Shown: positions 8,621-18,271, counted from the stretch's first letter. The stretch: DNA of 64,000 nucleotides from Streptomyces sp. NBC_00102 (GCF_026343115.1 NZ_JAPEMC010000001.1:5559001-5623000); one strand, 5' to 3'. A program made the numbers and translations. Notes: generated by a model not told the origin, from the sequence alone.

Positions 8621-11600
8621 TCAGGCGCGCAGCCGCATCCCCTTCGGGGTGGCCAGGAACCCCGCCGCTTCCAGCACGCGGCCCACCGGCGAGGTCAGCG
8701 AGGACACGCCGTTGGTGCGCTCCACCGTGACCGTGCCGAGCGCGCCGGCCTTCGCCGCGGCCGCGAGCGCCTCGGCCGCCGCGCGCAGCACGGGGTCCTC
8801 GGGGTCGGAGGGCCAGGCCAGCAGGGACTTGCCGCCGCGCTCCATGTACAAGGTCAGCTCCCCGTCGACCAGGACCACCAGGGCGCCCGCCTTGCGGCCC
8901 GGTTTGTGACCGGCACCGTCCGGGGACTCCGGCCAGGGCAGCGCCGCGCCGTAGGCGTTGGCAGGGTCGGCCGCCGCCAGTACCACGGCGCGCGGCACGA
9001 TCCCCGGGTCCCGGCGGTCCCGGGCGGTCGACGCCGCCCGCAGCCGGTCCACCGCACCGTCCATCGCGAACTGTGCGGCCCCGAGCCCCTCCACGACGTA
9101 ACCGCGCCTCGCCTGACCGTTGTCCTCGAAGGCGGCGAGGATCCGGTACGTCGCCGAGAAGCCGCCCTCCACCCCCTCCGCCTGCACCGCGCCCCGGGTG
9201 ACCACACCGTGCCGGTCCAGCAGGGTGCGGGCCAGTGCGTGGGCACGGTGGGTGGGTTCGGGTTCGCTCGCGGGCAGCAGCGCCCACCGGCCGGAGACCG
9301 TGGGCGGGCCCGTCCGCGAGGCCGGGCGGGCGGAGGCGGTCAGCGAGCCGTACCGGCCGCGCGGCACCGAACGCCGGGCCCGGTGCGCGGTCGCCCCGGC
9401 CGTACGCCCCGACCCGAGGAGCGAGCGCAGCGGCGCCAGCGTGTCGTTGGTGAGCCGCCCCGACCAGGCGAGGTCCCAGAGGGCGTCCGCCAGCTGGGCG
9501 TCCGAGGCGGACGGGTGCGTGGTGGCGCGGACCTGATCGGCGATCTGGCGGAAGAAGAGGCCGTACCCGCCCCGGAGCGCGGTCAGGACCGACTCGTGCA
9601 GCGCGGTCAGCTCCAGCGGATGGGGCGGCGGCAGCAGGAGCGGGGCGTTGTCCGCCGGATAGAGGGAGAGCCAGCCGTCCTTGCCCGGGAGGGCGCCCGC
9701 CCCGGCCCAGACGACCTCGCCGGTCGTGGTCAGCTCGTCCAGCAGGGCCGGGGTGTACCCGGCGACCCGGCTCGGCAGGATCAGCCGCTCCAGCGCGGAG
9801 GCGGGCACCGGCGCGCCCTGCAACTGCTCGATGGCGCGGGCCAGCCCGTCGATGCCGCGCAGCCCGTGGCCGTCCAGGTGCTGCCACTGGGGCAGGAAGG
9901 TCGCCAGGGCGGCGGGCGGCACCGGCTCCAGCTCGTGGCGGAGCGCCGCGAGCGAGCGGCGCCGCAGTCGGCGCAGCACGGTGGCGTCGCACCACTCCTG
10001 TCCGATGCCCGCCGGATGGAATTCGCCGAGCACGACCCGCCCGGAGGCGGACAGCCGCTGCAGGGCGCCCTCGGTCACCGCCGGGCCGAGCCCGAAGCGC
10101 TCCGCCGCCCGCGCCGAGGTGAACGGGCCGTGCGTGCGGGCGTACCGGGCGAGGAGGTCGCCCAGCGGGTCCTTCACGGGTTCGGTGAACGCCTCGGGCA
10201 CGCCGACGGGGAGGGCGGTGCCCAGCGCGTCGCGCAGCCGGCCCGCGTCCTCAACGGCGGCCCAGTGGTCGGCGCCCGCGATCCGGACCCGCAGGGCCCG
10301 GCGGGACATCTCCAGCTCGGGGGCCCAGGACGGCTCCGCGCCGCGCTCGGCCAGCTCCGCCGGGGTGAGGGGGCCGAGGACCCGCAGCAGGTCGGCGACG
10401 CCCTCGACGTCCTTGATCCGCCGTTCCTCGGTCAGCCACTGGAGCTCCCGCTCCAGTTCGGTCAGCACGTCGGCGTCGAGCAGTTCGCGGAGTTCCGCCT
10501 GGCCGAGCAGTTCCGCCAGCAGGTGCGAGTCGAGGGAGAGGGCGGCGGCGCGCCGCTCGGCGAGCGGGGAGTCGCCCTCGTACAGGAACTGTGCGACGTA
10601 ACCGAAGAGCAGGGAACGGGCGAAGGGGGAGGGCTCGGTGGTGGTGACCTCCACGAGCCGGATGCGGCGCGCTTCGAGGTCTCCCATGAGTTCGGTCAGC
10701 CCGGGTACGTCGAACACGTCCTGGAGACACTCGCGGACGGCTTCGAGGACGATCGGGAACGACCCGAACTCGGAGGCCACCTGGAGCAGCTGGGCGGCGC
10801 GCTGGCGCTGCTGCCACAGCGGGGTGCGCTTTCCGGGGCTCCGCCGGGGCAGCAGCAGTGCCCTCGCCGCGCACTCCCGGAAGCGCGAGGCGAACAGGGC
10901 GGATCCGCCGACCTGGTCGGTGACGATCTGCTGGACCTCGCCCTTGTCGAAGACGACGTCGGCGGCGCCCACCGGTGCCTGCCCGCTGTCGTAGGCGGCG
11001 TCCGGGAGCATGAGGCCCCGGTCGGTGTCCGTACCGCCGCCGCCGGAGCCGCCGGAATCACGAGGCGCGTCGAAGTCGAGCAGGTCGAGGCTCATCAGGT
11101 CCGCGTCCGGCAGCCTCAGCACGATGCCGTCGTCGGCGTGCATGACCTGCGCGTCCATGCCGTACCGCTCGGCGAGGCGGGCGGAGAGGGCGAGCGCCCA
11201 CGGGGCGTGCACCTGGGCGCCGAACGGTGAGTGCACCACCACCCGCCAGTCGCCCAGCTCGTCCCGGAAACGCTCGACGAGGATCGTGCGGTCGTCCGGG
11301 ACATGGCCGCAGGCCCGCCGCTGCTCGTCGAGGTAGGAAAGGATGTTGCCGGCCGCCCAGGCGTCCAGACCGGCCGCGAGCAGCCGGAGCCGGGCGTCCT
11401 CCTCGGAGAGCCCCCCGATCTCCCGCAGGAACGCACCCAGCGCACGCCCCAGCTCCAGCGGGCGCCCCAGCTGGTCGCCCTTCCAGAACGGCAGCCGCCC
11501 CGGCACCCCCGGGGCGGGCGAGACCAGCACCCGGTCCCGGGTGATGTCCTCGATCCGCCAGGACGTGGTGCCGAGGGTGAAGACGTCCCCGACCCGGGAC

Positions 11601-13300
11601 TCGTACACCATCTCCTCGTCCAGCTCGCCGACCCGGCCGCCGCCCTTCTTGGGGTCCGACCCGGCGAGGAAGACGCCGAACAGCCCCCGGTCCGGAATGG
11701 TGCCGCCGGAGGTGACGGCGAGCCGCTGCGCCCCCGGGCGCCCGGTCACCGTGCCCGCCACCCGGTCCCAGACCACGCGCGGGCGCAGCTCCGCGAACGC
11801 GTCGGACGGATAACGGCCCGCCAGCATGTCGAGCACCGCCGTGAACGCCGACTCGGGCAGCGAGGCGAACGGCGCGGCGCGGCGGACCAGCGCCAGCAGG
11901 TCGTCCGCCTGCCGGGTGTCCAGCGCCACGATCGCCACCAACTGCTGCGCCAGCACGTCCAGCGGGTTCGACGGGACGCGCAGCGCCTCGATGGCCCCCT
12001 CGCGCATCCGCTCGGTGACCACCGCCGCCTGCACGAGGTCGCCCCGGTACTTCGGGAAGACCACGCCCGTCGACACGGCCCCCACCTGGTGGCCCGCCCG
12101 GCCCACCCGCTGGAGGCCGGAGGCCACCGAGGGCGGCGACTCGACCTGGATCACCAGGTCCACGGCGCCCATGTCGATACCGAGCTCCAGGCTGGAGGTG
12201 GCGACGACGGCGGGCAGCCGGCCCGCCTTGAGGTCCTCCTCCACCTGGGCCCGCTGCTCCTTGGAGACCGAGCCGTGGTGGGCGCGGGCCAGCAGGGCGG
12301 GCGCGCCCTTCGCCCCGCCCGACTGCGCCATGAGCTCGGCGGGGGAGTGCGCCTCCGGCATGGCCTCGCCGGTGGCGCGTTCGTACGCGATCTCGTTGAG
12401 CCGGTTGCAGAGCCGCTCGGCGAGGCGGCGGGAGTTGGCGAAGACGATCGTCGAGCGGTGCGCCTGCACGAGGTCGGCGATCCGCTCCTCCACCTGCGGC
12501 CAGATCGACGGCTTGTCGGACTGGTCGGAACCGCTGTCGGGGGCCGGTGAACCGCCCAGCTCGCCGAGGTCCTCCACCGGTACGACGACGGAGAGGTCGA
12601 ACTCCTTGGCCGAGGCGGGCTGCACGATCTCCACCCGGCGCTGCGGCGACAGGAACCGGGCCACCTCGTCGACCGGCCGGACCGTGGCGGACAGCCCGAT
12701 CCGGCGGGCGGGGCGCGGCAGCAGCTCGTCGAGCCGCTCCAGGCTCAGCGCGAGGTGGGCGCCGCGTTTCGTGCCGGCGACGGCGTGCACCTCGTCCAGG
12801 ATCACCGTCTCCACCCCGGCGAGGGCGTCCCGCGCCGAGGAGGTCAGCATCAGGAAGAGCGACTCGGGGGTCGTGATCAGGATGTCCGGGGGCTTCGTCA
12901 CCATGCTCCGGCGCTCGGCCGGAGGCGTGTCACCGGACCGGATGCCCACCCGGACCTCCGGCTCCGGCAGCCCCAGCCGCACGGATTCCTGACGGATGCC
13001 GGTCAGCGGCGAGCGGAGGTTGCGCTCCACGTCCACGGCGAGGGCCTTCAGCGGGGAGATGTACAGCACCCGGCAGCGCTTCTTCGCCTCGGCGGGGGGC
13101 GGTACGGCGGCCAGCTGGTCGAGGGACGCCAGGAAGGCGGCCAGCGTCTTGCCGGAGCCGGTCGGCGCCACGACCAGCACGTCCGATCCCTCCGCGATCG
13201 CCGACCAGGCGCCCTCCTGCGCCGCAGTGGGCGCGTGGAAGGCACCCGCGAACCAGCTGCGGGTCGCGGGCGAGAAGGAATCCAGGGCAGAGCCGACCAT
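8621..13300 (-). CDS. lhr: Large ATP-dependent helicase Lhr
   Basis: Superfamily 2 helicase of about 1559 residues, the length typical of actinobacterial full-length Lhr. It is a 3'-5' translocase implicated in DNA repair. Motor motifs near the N-terminus are VVAPTGSGKTLAAF (Walker A), ILDEVHAVAGTKRG (DEVH) and ATSSLELGIDMGAVD, followed by the motif VI segment GLQRVGRAGH. A winged-helix/Lhr-core and the long C-terminal extension follow. I chose ATG at 13300 (MVGSALDSFSPATRSWF); in-frame ATGs at 13309 and 13330 are alternatives. The lhr-nei order suggests a shared repair operon. Confidence 0.93.
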   Translation of the reverse strand: MVGSALDSFSPATRSWFAGAFHAPTAAQEGAWSAIAEGSDVLVVAPTGSGKTLAAFLASLDQLAAVPPPAEAKKRCRVLYISPLKALAVDVERNLRSPLTGIRQESVRLGLPEPEVRVGIRSGDTPPAERRSMVTKPPDILITTPESLFLMLTSSARDALAGVETVILDEVHAVAGTKRGAHLALSLERLDELLPRPARRIGLSATVRPVDEVARFLSPQRRVEIVQPASAKEFDLSVVVPVEDLGELGGSPAPDSGSDQSDKPSIWPQVEERIADLVQAHRSTIVFANSRRLAERLCNRLNEIAYERATGEAMPEAHSPAELMAQSGGAKGAPALLARAHHGSVSKEQRAQVEEDLKAGRLPAVVATSSLELGIDMGAVDLVIQVESPPSVASGLQRVGRAGHQVGAVSTGVVFPKYRGDLVQAAVVTERMREGAIEALRVPSNPLDVLAQQLVAIVALDTRQADDLLALVRRAAPFASLPESAFTAVLDMLAGRYPSDAFAELRPRVVWDRVAGTVTGRPGAQRLAVTSGGTIPDRGLFGVFLAGSDPKKGGGRVGELDEEMVYESRVGDVFTLGTTSWRIEDITRDRVLVSPAPGVPGRLPFWKGDQLGRPLELGRALGAFLREIGGLSEEDARLRLLAAGLDAWAAGNILSYLDEQRRACGHVPDDRTILVERFRDELGDWRVVVHSPFGAQVHAPWALALSARLAERYGMDAQVMHADDGIVLRLPDADLMSLDLLDFDAPRDSGGSGGGGTDTDRGLMLPDAAYDSGQAPVGAADVVFDKGEVQQIVTDQVGGSALFASRFRECAARALLLPRRSPGKRTPLWQQRQRAAQLLQVASEFGSFPIVLEAVRECLQDVFDVPGLTELMGDLEARRIRLVEVTTTEPSPFARSLLFGYVAQFLYEGDSPLAERRAAALSLDSHLLAELLGQAELRELLDADVLTELERELQWLTEERRIKDVEGVADLLRVLGPLTPAELAERGAEPSWAPELEMSRRALRVRIAGADHWAAVEDAGRLRDALGTALPVGVPEAFTEPVKDPLGDLLARYARTHGPFTSARAAERFGLGPAVTEGALQRLSASGRVVLGEFHPAGIGQEWCDATVLRRLRRRSLAALRHELEPVPPAALATFLPQWQHLDGHGLRGIDGLARAIEQLQGAPVPASALERLILPSRVAGYTPALLDELTTTGEVVWAGAGALPGKDGWLSLYPADNAPLLLPPPHPLELTALHESVLTALRGGYGLFFRQIADQVRATTHPSASDAQLADALWDLAWSGRLTNDTLAPLRSLLGSGRTAGATAHRARRSVPRGRYGSLTASARPASRTGPPTVSGRWALLPASEPEPTHRAHALARTLLDRHGVVTRGAVQAEGVEGGFSATYRILAAFEDNGQARRGYVVEGLGAAQFAMDGAVDRLRAASTARDRRDPGIVPRAVVLAAADPANAYGAALPWPESPDGAGHKPGRKAGALVVLVDGELTLYMERGGKSLLAWPSDPEDPVLRAAAEALAAAAKAGALGTVTVERTNGVSSLTSPVGRVLEAAGFLATPKGMRLRA

Positions 13301-13356
13301 GCCCACCATCGTGCACCCGGCCACTGACATCGGCCGGTGAACACGGTCGGACCTGC

Positions 13357-13362
13357 GAGAAT
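13357..13362 (+). promoter_or_regulatory. -10 element for a leaderless araC-type gene
   Basis: GAGAAT followed by 6 bases and then the ATG. The spacing fits a leaderless transcript. Confidence 0.35.
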
Positions 13363-13368
13363 CCCGGT

Positions 13369-14244
13369 ATGGCGGCAGGCGGGGAGCGCGACGGAGCGAC
13401 GGGGGAATGGGCGCGGCACTGGCAGTACGCCGCCCTGCCCGGCATCGACCTGCTCCGGGCCCATTACGTCCGCCACGCCTTCTCCCGCCACAGCCACGAG
13501 GGGTACGTCCTCGGGGCGGTCACCCGGGGCGTCGAGGACGTCGGGCTGCCCGGCGGCACCCTGCACGCCGGACCCGGCACCGTGGTGATGATCAACCCCG
13601 AGGTCCCGCACACCGCTCGCGCCGGGGTTCCGGAAGGCTGGGCGTACGCCACCCTCTACCCGTCCGCCCGGGCCGTGCACGCCGTGGCGGCCGAGGTCAC
13701 GAACCTGCGGGGCACGGTCGGCTTCGACACCTCCTGCACCGCCGACCCCGAGGCGGGCCGGCTGATCCACGAGGTGCACCGGGCCGCCGAACAGGGCGAC
13801 GCCCTCGCGGCCGACACCCTGCTGCGGGTCGTGCTCGCCCGCCTGCTCCGCCGCCACGGCGGCCTGCTGTCGCCCGCCCCCTCGCTCACCGCCGGCGCCC
13901 GCGCGGCGGGTCTCGCCCGGGCCGTACTGGAGGACCGGCTGAGCGGTCCGCCCACCCTGGAAGCGCTCGCGGCCGAGGTCGGCGCCACCCCCTTCGCGCT
14001 GCTGCGCGCCTTCAAGAAGCGGTACGGAATGCCCCCGCACGCCTGGCTCACCAACGCCCGGGTGCGGCGGGCGCGCGAGCTGCTCGACGCGGGGGTGGCT
14101 CCCGCCACCGCGGCGGCCTCGGTGGGCTTCACCGACCAGCCCCACCTCAACCGGCACTTCACCCGGATCGTGGGCGTGCCACCCGGCGCCTACCAGCGCG
14201 AACGCGCAAGAACGTACAAGACCGGGGCCGACCCGCGCCGGTAG
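13369..14244 (+). CDS. AraC family transcriptional regulator
   Basis: The protein has 291 residues. The N-terminal half is a cupin-like AraC ligand-binding domain (YVRHAFSRHSHEGYVLGAV ... GPGTVVMINPEVPHTAR). The C-terminal 100 residues hold two AraC helix-turn-helix motifs (LEALAAEVGATPFALLRAFKKRYG and AAASVGFTDQPHLNRHFTRIVGVPPGAYQ). It precedes azlCD by 10 bases, so it is probably the local regulator of that amino-acid exporter. It is divergent from lhr with a gap of only about 70 bases. Confidence 0.9.
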   Translation: MAAGGERDGATGEWARHWQYAALPGIDLLRAHYVRHAFSRHSHEGYVLGAVTRGVEDVGLPGGTLHAGPGTVVMINPEVPHTARAGVPEGWAYATLYPSARAVHAVAAEVTNLRGTVGFDTSCTADPEAGRLIHEVHRAAEQGDALAADTLLRVVLARLLRRHGGLLSPAPSLTAGARAAGLARAVLEDRLSGPPTLEALAAEVGATPFALLRAFKKRYGMPPHAWLTNARVRRARELLDAGVAPATAAASVGFTDQPHLNRHFTRIVGVPPGAYQRERARTYKTGADPRR

Positions 14245-14247
14245 GTT
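14242..14247 (+). promoter_or_regulatory. -10 element for leaderless azlC
   Basis: TAGGTT overlaps the araC stop codon (TAG) and is followed by 7 bases and the GTG of azlC. The exporter may therefore have its own leaderless promoter as well as read-through. Confidence 0.45.
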
Positions 14248-14254
14248 CGCGGAC

Positions 14255-15106
14255 GTGGCAGAACAGACGACACCCCTCATAACCGCCGGCCCGGACGGCG
14301 GAACCGGGCCCTCGGACCTACCCGACGGCCCCGGTGCGAAGACCGGTGCGAAGACCGGTGCGAAGACCGGCGCGACGAACGGGAACGGTGCGACGAAGAC
14401 CGACGCGGCCGTGGTCCGGGACGCGCTCGGTGTCGGCGTGGCCGTCGGACTCTCCGGATTCGCCTTCGGAGTCACCTCCGCCGGCTCCGGACTCACCCTG
14501 CTCCAGACCTGCGCGCTCAGCCTCCTGGTCTTCACCGGCGCCTCGCAGTTCGCCCTCGTCGGAGCCCTCGCGGCCGGCGGCAACCCGTACACCGCGGCGG
14601 CCGGGGCCTTCTTCCTCGGCGTACGCAACGCCTTCTACGGGCTCCGCCTCTCCCAGCTGCTCTCCCTGCCCCGCGCGCTGCGCCCGCTCGCCGCGCACTG
14701 GGTGATCGACGAGAGCACCGCCGTCACGCTGGCCCAGCCCACCCGCCGGGCCGCCCGCCTCGGGTTCACCGTCACCGGCGCCTCGCTCTACGTGCTCTGG
14801 AACCTCACCACGCTCGCGGGGGCGCTCGGCGCCCAGCGGCTCGGCGACACCGACGCCTGGGGGCTGGACGCCGCCGGGCCCGCGGTGTTCCTGGCACTGC
14901 TCGCGCCGATGCTGACCAGCACCACGGAACGCGTCACCGCGGCGCTCGCCGTCGTCCTCGCCCTCGGCCTGCTGCCCGTCCTGCCCGCGGGGGTGCCGGT
15001 CCTGCTCGCCGGGCTCTCCGCCCCGGCCGTGCTCTTCCTGAAGGGGCGCGCCAGGCCCGGCCCCGTGGACGCCGACACCACCACCTCCCCGGGAGCGGAC
15101 CGATGA
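14255..15106 (+). CDS. azlC: AzlC family amino-acid exporter subunit
   Basis: Large subunit of the AzlCD branched-chain amino-acid (and azaleucine) exporter of the cytoplasmic membrane. The 283-residue protein has about seven hydrophobic segments and AzlC signatures (VFTGASQFALVGALAAGG, FFLGVRNAFYGLRLS, HWVIDESTAVTL). The first 50 residues are a hydrophilic, repetitive tail unusual for the family. The stop overlaps the azlD start (ATGA). Confidence 0.9.
   Translation: MAEQTTPLITAGPDGGTGPSDLPDGPGAKTGAKTGAKTGATNGNGATKTDAAVVRDALGVGVAVGLSGFAFGVTSAGSGLTLLQTCALSLLVFTGASQFALVGALAAGGNPYTAAAGAFFLGVRNAFYGLRLSQLLSLPRALRPLAAHWVIDESTAVTLAQPTRRAARLGFTVTGASLYVLWNLTTLAGALGAQRLGDTDAWGLDAAGPAVFLALLAPMLTSTTERVTAALAVVLALGLLPVLPAGVPVLLAGLSAPAVLFLKGRARPGPVDADTTTSPGADR
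14333..14368 (+). repeat. 12-bp tandem repeat coding for GAKT in azlC
   Basis: Three perfect copies of GGTGCGAAGACC in frame within the N-terminal tail of AzlC, followed by a degenerate copy. Confidence 0.9.
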
Positions 15107-15408
15107 ACGTCTGGATCGCCGTCGCGCTCACCGCGGCGGGCTGCTACCTCGCCAAGCTCCTCGGGCTCCTCGTCCCCGCCGGTGTCCTGGAACGGCCGCT
15201 CGTCCAGCGGCTGGCGGCGCTGCTCCCGGTGGCCCTGCTCGCCGCGCTCACCGCGCAGCAGACGTTCGGCGACGGCGCCCGCCTCCTCCTCGACGCCCGC
15301 GCGGCCGGGCTCGGGGCTGCGGCGCTCGCCCTCGTCCTGCGCGCCCCGTTCCTGGTCGTCGTGGCCGCGGCCGTCGTCGTCACCGCCGGGGTGCGGGCGC
15401 TCGGGTAG
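15103..15408 (+). CDS. azlD: AzlD family amino-acid exporter subunit
   Basis: Small membrane partner of AzlC. The 101-residue protein is almost wholly hydrophobic, with about four helices and the typical start MNVWIAVALTAAGCYLAKLLG. It overlaps the azlC stop by four bases, which indicates coupled translation. It ends 14 bases before a convergent gene. Confidence 0.88.
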   Translation: MNVWIAVALTAAGCYLAKLLGLLVPAGVLERPLVQRLAALLPVALLAALTAQQTFGDGARLLLDARAAGLGAAALALVLRAPFLVVVAAAVVVTAGVRALG

Positions 15409-15422
15409 GGGGCGCACGGCCG

Positions 15423-16337
15423 TCACCCCAGGTCACGGCCGTGCGCCCGCAGGATCTGGAGGGCCCGCAGGGTGACGAGGGGGCGCCCCTCCAGAGCCGT
15501 ACCGGGAGCCCACCGCCGCCAGGTGAGCGGCCAGCCGCCGTCCTCCCGCTGCTCGGCCGCGAGGTGGTCGAGGGAGTCCGACAGCTCCTCCTCGGTGAAC
15601 CAGCCGCAGGCCAGCGAGGCGGGCGTACGGGCGTAGTCGTACGGGAAGTGGTACTCACCGGGCGCGTATCCCGGGGCCAGCGGGTACTCCTCGCGCCGCC
15701 GGGGGTCCAGTACCGCGAGGCGCTGGTCCCGCACCAGCCGGCCGAGCCGTTCCGCCGCCGCCCGCGCCCGCTCCTGGTCCGGAGCGCCGTCCAGGAAGGC
15801 GACCGCCGCCTCGATCTCGTACGGATGCGAGACGGTCAGCGACTCCACCGCCGACCAGCAGAAGTCCGTCGCCCGGAACAACCACGCGTGCCAGACCTGG
15901 TTGCGGTGCAGCAGACCGACGACCGGCCCCGTGGTCAGCAGCTCGGCGGGGGGATCGTCGACGATCGGGATGAAGGGCGCGGCGGGGTATCCGCGCTGGG
16001 TGGGGCGGAGCGCGGGCAGCGCCCCCTCCTCGGTGGAGACGGCCGTCAGATAGCGGCAGATCCGGTCGACCCGGGGGCCGTGGCAGAGGCCGACGGAGTC
16101 CAGGACGCTCAGCGCGTGCGCGGTGTGCAGGGGCTGGCTCACCGGGCCGCGCAGGTCGGGTTCGAGGGCGTGGCCGTAACCGCCGTCCCTGTTGAGATAG
16201 GCGGCGAGCGCGGTCTCGACCGCGTCCGCGTCTCCGTCGAGAAAGTCGTGGGCGAATCTCCGCTGTTCGAGTACGCGGGCCGTGAGCCAGATGAACTGCT
16301 CGGCGCGGGCGAGGGGACGTGCTGCGGTTCCGGGCAT
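15423..16337 (-). CDS. Conserved protein with terpenoid cyclase/prenyltransferase-like toroid repeats
   Basis: The predicted cytoplasmic protein has 304 residues. The segment NRDGGYGHALEPDLRGPVSQ and a later REDGGWPLTW resemble the QW-type turns of alpha/alpha toroid proteins (squalene cyclase and prenyltransferase beta-subunit folds). No DXDD or other cyclase catalytic motif is visible, so an enzymatic role cannot be claimed. The ATG lies 6 bases after TACGGT on the minus strand, which fits a leaderless transcript. Confidence 0.7.
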   Translation of the reverse strand: MPGTAARPLARAEQFIWLTARVLEQRRFAHDFLDGDADAVETALAAYLNRDGGYGHALEPDLRGPVSQPLHTAHALSVLDSVGLCHGPRVDRICRYLTAVSTEEGALPALRPTQRGYPAAPFIPIVDDPPAELLTTGPVVGLLHRNQVWHAWLFRATDFCWSAVESLTVSHPYEIEAAVAFLDGAPDQERARAAAERLGRLVRDQRLAVLDPRRREEYPLAPGYAPGEYHFPYDYARTPASLACGWFTEEELSDSLDHLAAEQREDGGWPLTWRRWAPGTALEGRPLVTLRALQILRAHGRDLG

Positions 16338-16404
16338 GGACCGACCGTAGAGCGCAAAGCGCCGGGAGAGGTCTCCGGCGGCGGGACCGCACCCTCAGGA
16401 GCGG

Positions 16405-16410
16405 GATACT
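16405..16410 (+). promoter_or_regulatory. -10 element for leaderless DUF3046 gene
   Basis: GATACT followed by 6 bases and then ATG. Confidence 0.35.
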
Positions 16411-16416
16411 GGAGTC

Positions 16417-16611
16417 ATGCGGTTGACGATTTTCTGGGAGCGGATGGCCGACCACTTCGGTGCCGGATACGCGGACTCCTTCGCGCGTGACCATGTCATG
16501 GCCGAGCTGGGCGGTCTCACGGTCCATCAGGCACTCGACGCGGGGTGGGAGACGAAGGACGTCTGGCGTGCCGTCTGCACGGCGATGGGCGTCCCCGCCG
16601 AGCGGCGCTGA
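16417..16611 (+). CDS. DUF3046 family protein
   Basis: Small protein of 64 residues (MRLTIFWERMADHFG ... ALDAGWETKDVWRAVC) that matches the actinobacterial DUF3046 family. In mycobacteria its gene stands directly upstream of recA. Here it is 4 kb away, separated by a permease gene and the TetR/monooxygenase pair. Function is unknown. No signal peptide or membrane segment is seen. Confidence 0.85.
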   Translation: MRLTIFWERMADHFGAGYADSFARDHVMAELGGLTVHQALDAGWETKDVWRAVCTAMGVPAERR

Positions 16612-16745
16612 GCCGACCGGGGGCCGCTGCCGCTCGGCGCGGCGGTCCCACGGGTCGCTGTGGTCGCAAGGGTCACTCCGGTCGCACCGGTCGGGAGCGC
16701 CGGGGACGCCCGGGGCAGGGGGTGTCCCACCCGTAGGCGAGACTG

Positions 16746-18077
16746 GTGGGCGTGGCCCCGACAGACCAGACCGTGCAGAACCCTCAGCGCTCCGCCGCGC
16801 CTCCCGTTCCCCCGGCCGTACCGCCGGAGCCCCCGGTGGACGGCGGACCCGCGCGCATGCCCCAGTGGCTGCCGCGCGCCGTGGTCATGGCGCTGGCGCT
16901 CTACGCCTGCTTCCGCCTCGGCAGCTGGGCGTTCGACCAGCTCATCGGCCTGCTCATCAACATCCTCATCGCCTTCTTCCTCGCGCTGGCCATAGAGCCC
17001 GCGGTCGGCCGCATGGCCGGACGGGGCATGCGGCGGGGCCTGGCGACCTTCCTCGTCTTCACCGTCGTGTTCATCCTGAGCATCGGGTTCATCGTCCTGC
17101 TGGGCTCGATGCTCGCCGGACAGATCGTGGACATGTTCGACGAGTTCCCGAAGTACCTCGATTCGGTGATCAAGTGGGTCAACCAGACGTTCCACACGGA
17201 ACTCTCCCGGGTCGACGTCCAGGACAGCCTGCTGCACTCGGACTGGCTCCAGAGGTACGTGCAGAACAGCGCGACCGGCGTGCTCGACGTCTCCACCACC
17301 GTGCTCGGGGGCCTCTTCCGGCTGCTGACGATCTTCCTGTTCTCCTTCTACTTCGCCGCCGACGGACCCCGGCTGCGCCGCGCGCTCTGCTCCGTACTGC
17401 CGCCCTCGCGCCAGGCCGAGGTGCTGCGCGCCTGGGAGATCGCGGTCGACAAGACCGGCGGGTACCTCTACTCGCGCGGGCTGATGGCGCTCATCTCCGG
17501 CATCGCGCACTACATCCTGCTCGTCGTGCTCGGAGTGCCCTACGCACCGGCGCTCGCCGTCTGGGTCGGCCTGGTCTCCCAGTTCATCCCGACCATCGGC
17601 ACGTACCTCGCGGGCGCCCTGCCGATGCTGATCGCGTTCACCGTCGACCCCTGGTACGCGCTCTGGGTGCTCGGCTTCGTCGTGATCTACCAGCAGTTCG
17701 AGAACTACGTGCTCCAGCCCAAGCTGACCTCGAAGACCGTCGACATCCACCCCGCGGTGGCCTTCGGGTCGGTGATCGCCGGTACGGCCCTGCTCGGCGC
17801 GGTCGGCGCGCTGATCGCGATCCCGGCGGTGGCCACGCTCCAGGCGTTCCTCGGTGCGTACGTGAAGCGGTACGCGGTCACCGACGACCCCCGGGTGGGC
17901 GGCGGCAGCAGCCGGCAGCGCGCGGAACCGGTCTGGTCACGGGTACGCCGCCTGACACGGGGGCACGGCCCGCACGCCGGCGACGGCGAGCGAGCGGACG
18001 AACCGCGCGGCTCCGGCGGTACGGGCGGCTCCGGCGAGGGCGGCGGTACGGGGCACGGGGGCCCGGACCAGCGGTAG
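16746..18077 (+). CDS. AI-2E family transporter (PerM-like permease)
   Basis: Integral membrane protein of 443 residues with about eight transmembrane segments in two clusters (residues about 40-125 and 190-380). Family signatures are LALAIEPAVG near the N-terminus and QFIPTIGTYLAGALPMLIAF and QQFENYVLQPKL in the second half. Members export small molecules or ions; substrate cannot be told from sequence. N- and C-terminal tails are Pro/Gly/Arg-rich and probably disordered. A second GTG two codons downstream is an alternative start. Confidence 0.88.
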   Translation: MGVAPTDQTVQNPQRSAAPPVPPAVPPEPPVDGGPARMPQWLPRAVVMALALYACFRLGSWAFDQLIGLLINILIAFFLALAIEPAVGRMAGRGMRRGLATFLVFTVVFILSIGFIVLLGSMLAGQIVDMFDEFPKYLDSVIKWVNQTFHTELSRVDVQDSLLHSDWLQRYVQNSATGVLDVSTTVLGGLFRLLTIFLFSFYFAADGPRLRRALCSVLPPSRQAEVLRAWEIAVDKTGGYLYSRGLMALISGIAHYILLVVLGVPYAPALAVWVGLVSQFIPTIGTYLAGALPMLIAFTVDPWYALWVLGFVVIYQQFENYVLQPKLTSKTVDIHPAVAFGSVIAGTALLGAVGALIAIPAVATLQAFLGAYVKRYAVTDDPRVGGGSSRQRAEPVWSRVRRLTRGHGPHAGDGERADEPRGSGGTGGSGEGGGTGHGGPDQR

Positions 18078-18169
18078 CCGGGGACACGTGCGGGAGACCG
18101 TGACCGGGAAAGCCCCTTCCTGATCCGCGTCGAAGACTGATCCGGCGGGAGGGGACGGCTGGATTCGCG

Positions 18170-18212
18170 GCGGTCCGCCGGCCACCGCCCGGCACGGCGG
18201 CCGGCGGACCGC
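18170..18212. terminator. Bidirectional terminator between convergent genes
   Basis: Perfect 14-bp arms (GCGGTCCGCCGGCC and complement) with a 15-base loop lie in the gap between the AI-2E permease and the monooxygenase, whose stops face each other. Confidence 0.75.
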
Positions 18213-18271
18213 GCCCGGTGGAGCTTTTGCCCGCGATCGCATGCGCCGGCCACCGCCGACGCGCCTTGCCC

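Noticed and set aside
7670..11230. Open frame of 1186 codons on the plus strand
   Set aside because: It is antisense to nei and lhr; the sequence is Arg/Gly/Ala-rich without any family motif, a common shadow in high-GC DNA.
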